Assembly: GCA_002451435.1 (NCBI GenBank)
Contig: DKCF01000082.1
Coordinates: 46,063 to 52,832, forward strand
Direction: 5' to 3'
DNA length: 6,770 nt
Source of the DNA: Bifidobacterium sp. UBA6881
Lineage (GTDB): Bacteria > Actinomycetota > Actinomycetes > Actinomycetales > Bifidobacteriaceae
This document shows, in pieces, positions 6,628 through 6,770 of the stretch. The notes under the pieces were generated by a model. It had not been told where the DNA came from. It ran no database searches and saw only the letters and a program-made list of their open reading frames with translations. The stretch's first letter is position 1, and every line of letters begins with the position of its first letter. The translations under genes were made by a program, and so were the position numbers.

Positions 6628-6770
6628 ATGATCAAGGTTTCCGTCGTCGGTGCCAAGGGCCGTATGGGATCCCACGTGGTCGAGGCCGTCACCAACGCGT
6701 CCGACACCGAACTCGCGCTCGCGCTCGACGCGGGCGACGACCTCACGCGCATCACCCCCGACAACACCGA
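6628..6770 (+). CDS. dapB: 4-hydroxy-tetrahydrodipicolinate reductase DapB, N-terminal part (3' partial)
   Basis: The first 47 codons of DapB; the gene runs off the window. The enzyme is cytoplasmic and uses NADH or NADPH to reduce 4-hydroxy-tetrahydrodipicolinate to tetrahydrodipicolinate, supplying diaminopimelate for peptidoglycan and lysine for protein. The start VSVVGAKGRMGS (4-15) is the dinucleotide-binding loop (G8, G11, G14), with R12 in the typical place. A-L-D-A-G-D-D-L (32-38) ends the second strand, and the acidic D34 region is where family members contact the adenosine ribose. The ending ...DNT resembles the TDGNTE of mycobacterial DapB as I remember it. Family members are about 245-270 residues, so roughly a fifth is visible. 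Catalytic and substrate-binding residues lie beyond the window. In many actinobacteria dapA follows nearby; that cannot be seen here. The palindrome at 6580-6598 and the promoter candidate at 6517-6545 may control it. Confidence -1.
   Translation, partial: MIKVSVVGAKGRMGSHVVEAVTNASDTELALALDAGDDLTRITPDNT

Noticed and set aside
1..6770. Mobile elements, CRISPR, phage or toxin-antitoxin genes
   Set aside because: No transposase, integrase, spaced short repeats or small paired genes are visible. Gene content and base composition are uniform and core-like.

Overview
The window looks like ordinary core chromosome from a high-GC actinobacterium, most likely a Bifidobacterium or close relative. The grounds are the GC-rich third codon positions with TTA, CTA and TCA almost absent, strong AAGGAG-type ribosome binding sites, a tandem pair of UvrD-motor/RecB-nuclease genes of the actinobacterial AdnAB (AddAB-like) type, and a DapB start that resembles actinobacterial DapB. 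The genus is inferred from recognition; no database search was made.

Layout, all on the + strand: (1) positions 1-704, the 3' end of a first AdnA-like helicase-nuclease subunit, showing its PD-(D/E)XK nuclease core and a cysteine-rich tail; (2) 701-4807, a complete 1368-residue second subunit (AdnB-like) with all superfamily 1 helicase motifs and an intact RecB-type nuclease, coupled to the first gene by an ATGA overlap; (3) 4808-4982, a spacer with three inverted repeats; (4) 4983-6344, a 12-helix major facilitator superfamily transporter of unknown substrate; (5) 6345-6627, a 283-base spacer with a short tandem repeat, several dyads and a candidate promoter; (6) 6628 to the window end, the first 47 codons of dapB (lysine/diaminopimelate synthesis).

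Genes 1 and 2 very likely form one operon encoding a heterodimeric machine that resects DNA double-strand breaks for recombination. The transporter and dapB each have their own spacer and strong ribosome binding site, and nothing links them functionally to the repair genes. I found no mobile element, CRISPR array, tRNA or rRNA, and nothing that amounts to a new biological system. The most interesting signals are non-coding: a perfect 7+5+7 palindrome just upstream of dapB, a long dyad immediately before the transporter gene, two mutually overlapping hairpins behind the helicase gene, and a tandem duplication across the transporter stop codon. In the proteins, the points of note are unusually spaced cysteines in the first subunit and several low-complexity insertions in the second.
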